Origin: DASTCC01 sp035711465
GTDB lineage: Bacteria > Acidobacteriota > Vicinamibacteria > Vicinamibacterales > SCN-69-37
Assembly (NCBI GenBank): GCA_035711465.1
Contig: DASTCC010000435.1
Coordinates: 1-9,698 of the forward strand
Length of the DNA: 9,698 bases
Direction of reading: 5' to 3'
In this document: positions 6,458-9,698 of the stretch, one piece after another
Layout of the letters: every line of letters begins with the position of its first letter
How positions within the stretch are numbered: position 1 is the stretch's first letter
Program-made: the position numbers and the translations under genes
Notes under the pieces: generated by a model
Databases searched by the model: none
Told to the model about the DNA's origin: nothing
What the model saw: the letters and a program-made list of their open reading frames with translations, nothing else

Positions 6458-7516
6458 CTAATCCGAAAACTCTTTCGCCAGCTCCACGAACTCGCCGTCC
6501 GGGGCAAGGTCGCGGTACTGCTTCCAGTGGGGCTTGGCTTCGGTGGCGCGGCCGAGCTTTTCGAGCGTGACCGCGAGGTAGAAGTGCGCTTCGGGATACG
6601 CGGGGTTGATCGCGAGCGCTTCGCGGTAGGCGCTGACCGCGTCGAGATAGCGCGCGACGTCGTGATGGATGTTGCCGAGGTTGAAGTAGGCCTCGAAGCA
6701 TTCCGCGTCGACGCGGATCGCCTTCTCGTAGAGCGCCTCGGCTTCGACCAGCTCGTCGCGTTCGTAGTGGATGTTCGCGAGGTTGACGATCGCCGGCACC
6801 AGCTGCGGGTCGAACAACACCGCGCGCCGGTAGTTGGCCGCCGCCGTGTCGAGATCGCGCGCCTCGCCGTCGTCCAGCTCGGCGCCCTCGAGGAAGTACT
6901 TCGCGGCGAGCGAGTGGTTGGCCTGCGACAACTGCTGCGATTTCTCGGTCGGGAACAGCGTCATGTCCGCCGGCGGCGGCGTCGGCAGCGAGACGACGCG
7001 CGCCGGCGTGCGATCCTGCCGGGCGGGCTGGAAGTCGAACGTCAGCTGCCCTTTCTGTTCCGCGGCGAGCGTGCGCAGCACGCTGTTGAGCGAGACGCCG
7101 CGCTCGATCTCCGCCGCCGTCTGACGGATGACGTGCAGATCGGCGAACGAGTAGCGGCCGGCGATCGGCCGCACCAGCCCCCACTTGCCGAGATAGCGCA
7201 GATGGTCGTCGCGCAGCGCCGGATACATGTTCCGCAGATCGCGCGCCGAGTAGTAGCGCGCGCGCAGCGTCTCCGGATCGGGCAGACCCGCCGCCAGACA
7301 CAAATCGGATTCGGAGATCACCCGGCGGACGTGCGCGGGAATCAGCACGTCTTCCTGGCCGGAGACGACGACGGTGGTGCCGGGGGTGAGATCGGAAGAG
7401 AAGATGCCGCCGAGGCGCTCGACGATCGATCGCGTGTCGCGCTTCGACAGCAGACTGAGCCGGCCGACCAGCGCGACCTGTTCACCGGCAAAAGGACGAT
7501 CGACCGAGGCCGTCAT
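6458..7516 (-). CDS. BRCT - MerR-type HTH - TPR fusion protein
   Basis: Cytoplasmic protein of 352 residues with three modules (numbering from the GTG at 7522 adds two). At about 9-78 is a BRCT-like domain: AGEQVALVGRLSLLSK, IVERLGG, then TTVVVSG and VISESDL, the pattern seen in the BRCT domain of bacterial NAD-dependent DNA ligase. At about 87-150 is a MerR-type helix-turn-helix: YYSARDL, LRYLGKWGLVRP, RYSFADLHVIR and RGVSLNSVL. A linker with GQLTFDF and a Pro-rich stretch follows. From about 205 come TPR units with exact 34-residue spacing (about 239-272, 273-306, 307-340), preceded by a weaker one. The role is unknown; DNA binding with protein scaffolding is inference. The ATG at 7516 is favoured over GTG codons at 7522 and 7519, since GGTGG just precedes it, but the site is weak. 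It is divergent from glucokinase, 85 bases apart. Confidence 0.88.
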   Translation of the reverse strand: MTASVDRPFAGEQVALVGRLSLLSKRDTRSIVERLGGIFSSDLTPGTTVVVSGQEDVLIPAHVRRVISESDLCLAAGLPDPETLRARYYSARDLRNMYPALRDDHLRYLGKWGLVRPIAGRYSFADLHVIRQTAAEIERGVSLNSVLRTLAAEQKGQLTFDFQPARQDRTPARVVSLPTPPPADMTLFPTEKSQQLSQANHSLAAKYFLEGAELDDGEARDLDTAAANYRRAVLFDPQLVPAIVNLANIHYERDELVEAEALYEKAIRVDAECFEAYFNLGNIHHDVARYLDAVSAYREALAINPAYPEAHFYLAVTLEKLGRATEAKPHWKQYRDLAPDGEFVELAKEFSD

Positions 7517-7601
7517 CACCACCGTTCGCGTCCGTCACGATGAATCCGTTGCGGGCTGTTGTCAAGGACTCAAGAGCTGTGCTCGTCGAATCTGACCTAT
7601 C

Positions 7602-8597
7602 ATGGCGTCGATGCTGCTCGCCGCGGACGTCGGGGGCACGAAGACCCTGATGGGACTCTTTCGCCCTGACGGCGAACGTCCGCGCTCGCAGGTGATGCGC
7701 GAGTTCGCGACGCTCGACTTCGACAGCCTCGACGACATCGTCCGCACCTTCATCGACGAAACCGGCGTCCGCGACATCGAGGCGGGCTGTATCGGCGTCG
7801 CCGGTCCCGTCACCGGGATGGTGGCGCGCCTGACCAACGTGCCCTGGCTCGCCGATGCCTCGGCGGTGGCCGAGGACCTGGGCTGCCCGGTCCAGCTCGT
7901 GAACGATCTCGAGGCGATGGCCTACAGCGTGCCGGTGCTGGAGCCGGACGAGCTCGCGGTGCTGCAGGACGGCGATCCGGTACCGACGGGGAACGCCGCC
8001 CTCATCGCCGCCGGGACCGGCCTCGGCGAAGCGCTGCTGCACAACGTCAACGGCCGGTTCCTGCCGTCCGCTTCCGAGGGCGGGCATGCCGACTTCTCGG
8101 CGCGCACGAGGCGCGAGCTCGCGCTCGTCGCCGAGCTCACACGCATCTACGGCCGCGTCGACGTCGAGCGCGTCGTCTCCGGCCCCGGCCTCGTCAACGT
8201 CTTCGGCTTCACGCACGGGACGACCGACACGGAGTCGGCCTGCGACGCCATCGGCCCTGATGTCGATCCCGAAGATCTGCCGGCGGCGATCAGCAAGGCC
8301 GCCATCGAGGGCCGCTGCGAGCAGTGCATGGAAGCGCTCGACATCTGGGTCGAGGCCTACGGCGCCGAAGCCGGCAACCTCGCGCTGCGGTCGGTCGCGA
8401 CCGCCGGCGTCTACATCGGCGGCGGCATCGCCCCGAAGCTCCTGCAGGTGCTCGAACAGGGCGCCTTCATGGACGCCTTCCGCGCCAAGGATCCGATGGT
8501 GGACATGCTGAGGACGTTGCCGGTGATGGTGATCCTCAATCCGGCCGCCGGATTGCTGGGCGCGGCGGTCAAGGCCGCGTCGTTGCAAGCGGTGTAG
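7602..8597 (+). CDS. glk: glucokinase (E. coli Glk type)
   Basis: ATP-dependent glucokinase of 331 residues that phosphorylates glucose to glucose-6-phosphate in the cytoplasm for glycolysis; E. coli Glk has 321. The N-terminal phosphate motif is DVGGTKT (9-15). LVNDLEAMAY carries Asn101 and the presumed catalytic base Asp102. GTGLGEA (138-143) and SEGGHADF supply Glu159 and His162, ERVVSGPGL supplies Glu189, and GGGIAPK (273-279) is the second nucleotide-binding region. All expected sugar-binding residues are present. The ROK-type zinc cysteine cluster is absent, so this is the Glk family and not ROK. The start could be ATG 7602 or 7611; neither has a clear Shine-Dalgarno site. No sugar transporter or other glycolytic gene is adjacent. 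Confidence 0.93.
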   Translation: MASMLLAADVGGTKTLMGLFRPDGERPRSQVMREFATLDFDSLDDIVRTFIDETGVRDIEAGCIGVAGPVTGMVARLTNVPWLADASAVAEDLGCPVQLVNDLEAMAYSVPVLEPDELAVLQDGDPVPTGNAALIAAGTGLGEALLHNVNGRFLPSASEGGHADFSARTRRELALVAELTRIYGRVDVERVVSGPGLVNVFGFTHGTTDTESACDAIGPDVDPEDLPAAISKAAIEGRCEQCMEALDIWVEAYGAEAGNLALRSVATAGVYIGGGIAPKLLQVLEQGAFMDAFRAKDPMVDMLRTLPVMVILNPAAGLLGAAVKAASLQAV

Positions 8598-8600
8598 AGG

Positions 8601-8628
8601 CCCCGAGCCTCGAGTCCCGAGCCCCGAG
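8601..8628. repeat. second 7-bp tandem repeat array, four copies
   Basis: Four heptamers follow directly: CCCCGAG (8601-8607), CCTCGAG (8608-8614), TCCCGAG (8615-8621) and CCCCGAG (8622-8628). The array begins four bases after the glucokinase stop codon and ends before the promoter region of the M14 peptidase. With the array at 54-88 it shares the pattern YYYYSAG, although the base composition differs. Confidence 0.75.
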
Positions 8629-8630
8629 CC

Positions 8631-8644
8631 GCGGCGAAAGCCGC
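8631..8644. other. GNRA-capped hairpin after glucokinase
   Basis: A perfect 5-bp stem GCGGC/GCCGC closes a GAAA tetraloop. No T run follows, so this is not a convincing intrinsic terminator. It could slow or insulate transcription leaving glk, or it may be chance in GC-rich DNA. Confidence 0.35.
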
Positions 8645-8652
8645 AAGTCCAG

Positions 8653-8661
8653 TGATACGAT
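8653..8661 (+). promoter_or_regulatory. possible extended -10 promoter for the M14 peptidase
   Basis: TGA-TACGAT (8653-8661) fits TGn plus a hexamer matching TATAAT at four of six positions. No -35 box stands out at the proper distance. Transcription would begin near 8668, just before the AAGGAG ribosome binding site at 8669-8674. Read-through from glk is the alternative source of transcription. Confidence 0.3.
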
Positions 8662-8680
8662 GCGCGCCAAGGAGACCGGT

Positions 8681-9698
8681 ATGAAGTCGAGAGTGGTCTG
8701 TGTTGCCGCGTTCGTCGCGGCGTTGGCGATCGGCGGACGGGCGCAGCAGCAGAATGCGGCGCTTGCCAATCTGAAGACGACGGCCGAGTCGTCCGACTAC
8801 AAATCGACCTCGACGCACGCCGACGTCGTCAAGTTCATGCAGGCGGTCGACGCCGCGTCGCCGATCGTCTTCTATACCACTTACGGCAAGACCGCGCAGG
8901 GCCGCGAGATGCCGCTCGCGGTGGTCGGCACCGGCCTCAAGGATGCGAGCCCGGCGAGCGTGCTCGCGTCGGGCAAGCTGCGCGTCCACGTTCAGGGCAA
9001 CATCCACGCCGGCGAGGTCGAGGGCAAGGAAGCGGCGCAGGTGCTGCTGCGCGAGCTGGCTATGGGCCAGCACGCCGACTGGCTCGAGTCGATGGTGCTC
9101 CTGGTCACGCCGATCTACAACGCCGACGGCAACGAAGCGTTCGACGTCAACAACCGCCAGCGCCAGAACGGGCCGATCAACGGCATGGGCACGCGGCAGC
9201 AGTCGCAGAACATCAACCTCAATCGCGACTACACCAAGCTCGAGGCGCCCGAGAGCCGCGCCTTCGTGAAGATGTGGAACGAGTACGACCCGCACGTCGG
9301 ATTCGATCTGCACACGTCCGACGGATCGGCGCACGGCTACTACCTCACCTACTCGCCGCCGCTCCATCCCGACACCAACGACCAGATCATGAACATCATG
9401 AAGGGCGAGTGGTTCCCCTTCATCACCAAGCAGATCAAGGCGAAGCACAACTGGGACACCTACTACTACGGCAATGCCGGCAACGTCGGCGGACGCGGCG
9501 GCCGCGGCCGCGGCGCGGGCGCGCCGGGCGCGGGGCGCGGCGGCGATCCGGCGGCGGCCGGCGCCGGTCGCGGCCAGGGCGCCGGCGGCGGTCAGGCGGC
9601 CGGACGCGGCGGCAACTTCCAGCCCGACACCGTCGGCGCGACGCCGACCGGGACGATGCCGCGCGCGTGGTCGACATTCGAGCACGTGCCGCGCTTCC
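8681..9698 (+). CDS. secreted M14 family zinc carboxypeptidase, 3' end outside the window
   Basis: The reading frame stays open to the window edge (339 codons seen). The ATG at 8681 has AAGGAG (8669-8674) six bases upstream; an in-frame ATG at 8660 lacks such a site. Residues 1-22 form a signal peptide ending GGRAQ. The M14 zinc site is visible: IHAGE gives His109 and Glu112, and FDLHTSDG gives His211, about 100 residues on, as usual for the family. NLNRDY (Asn181, Arg182) matches the substrate-carboxylate-binding pair. The catalytic Glu should lie further on, beyond the window, so activity cannot be judged. Residues 270-311 form a Gly/Arg/Ala-rich insert inside the catalytic domain. The protein is probably a periplasmic or extracellular metallocarboxypeptidase trimming peptides, a role that would complement the secreted S9 peptidase. 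Confidence 0.9.
   Translation, partial: MKSRVVCVAAFVAALAIGGRAQQQNAALANLKTTAESSDYKSTSTHADVVKFMQAVDAASPIVFYTTYGKTAQGREMPLAVVGTGLKDASPASVLASGKLRVHVQGNIHAGEVEGKEAAQVLLRELAMGQHADWLESMVLLVTPIYNADGNEAFDVNNRQRQNGPINGMGTRQQSQNINLNRDYTKLEAPESRAFVKMWNEYDPHVGFDLHTSDGSAHGYYLTYSPPLHPDTNDQIMNIMKGEWFPFITKQIKAKHNWDTYYYGNAGNVGGRGGRGRGAGAPGAGRGGDPAAAGAGRGQGAGGGQAAGRGGNFQPDTVGATPTGTMPRAWSTFEHVPRF

Noticed and set aside
6356..7543. Plus-strand frame of 395 codons opposite the BRCT-MerR-TPR gene
   Set aside because: No recognisable domain, and the minus strand shows exact 34-residue TPR spacing, which cannot be chance.
7482..8588. Minus-strand frame of 368 codons opposite glucokinase
   Set aside because: Antisense shadow; the plus strand has all glucokinase motifs.
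8411..9685. Minus-strand frame of 424 codons opposite the M14 peptidase
   Set aside because: Arg/Ala-rich shadow. The plus-strand frame has a ribosome binding site, a signal peptide and a zinc site.

Overview
The window is high-GC bacterial DNA and looks like Acidobacteriota, most likely class Vicinamibacteria. The main clue is a MacB/FtsX-type permease with the layout of the acidobacterial duplicated orphan permeases. Secreted peptidases carrying Gly/Arg-rich inserts and heptanucleotide repeats between genes fit the same group, but that taxonomic placement is inference from general knowledge. I found no tRNA, rRNA, CRISPR array, transposase or phage gene.

Layout from left to right. (1) 1-130 is an upstream region with a 7-bp tandem repeat whose last, degenerate copy is also the -35 box of a good sigma70-like promoter. 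(2) 131-2866 (+) is a secreted S9 serine peptidase of the glutamyl-endopeptidase (S9D) type with three Gly/Arg-rich inserts. A strong intrinsic terminator follows at 2905-2940. (3) 2941-3235 holds no gene but contains a 28-bp inverted repeat (26/28 identical) around a 142-bp centre. (4) 3236-5785 (-) is a complete 849-residue duplicated permease with no ATPase gene beside it. (5) 5880-6449 (+), divergent from the permease, is a small secreted protein of a lipocalin-like/DUF1579-like type. (6) 6458-7516 (-) encodes a three-part protein: N-terminal BRCT domain, MerR-type DNA-binding domain, C-terminal TPR repeats. (7) 7602-8597 (+), divergent from it, is a glucokinase of the E. coli Glk type. 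(8) 8601-8644 carries a second heptamer array and a small GNRA-capped hairpin. (9) 8681-9698 (+) is the 5' part of a secreted M14 zinc carboxypeptidase that runs off the window and has its own 42-residue Gly/Arg-rich insert.

The genes do not form one pathway. Two secreted peptidases, an envelope permease and an exported small protein suggest a cell that degrades external protein or peptides. Glucokinase is ordinary central metabolism. The most unusual gene is the BRCT-MerR-TPR protein, which combines a DNA-end/phosphopeptide-type module, a DNA-binding helix-turn-helix and a protein-interaction scaffold in 352 residues; its function is unknown to me. The most unusual non-coding items are the 3004-3201 inverted-repeat cassette and the two heptamer arrays, which share the pattern YYYYSAG.
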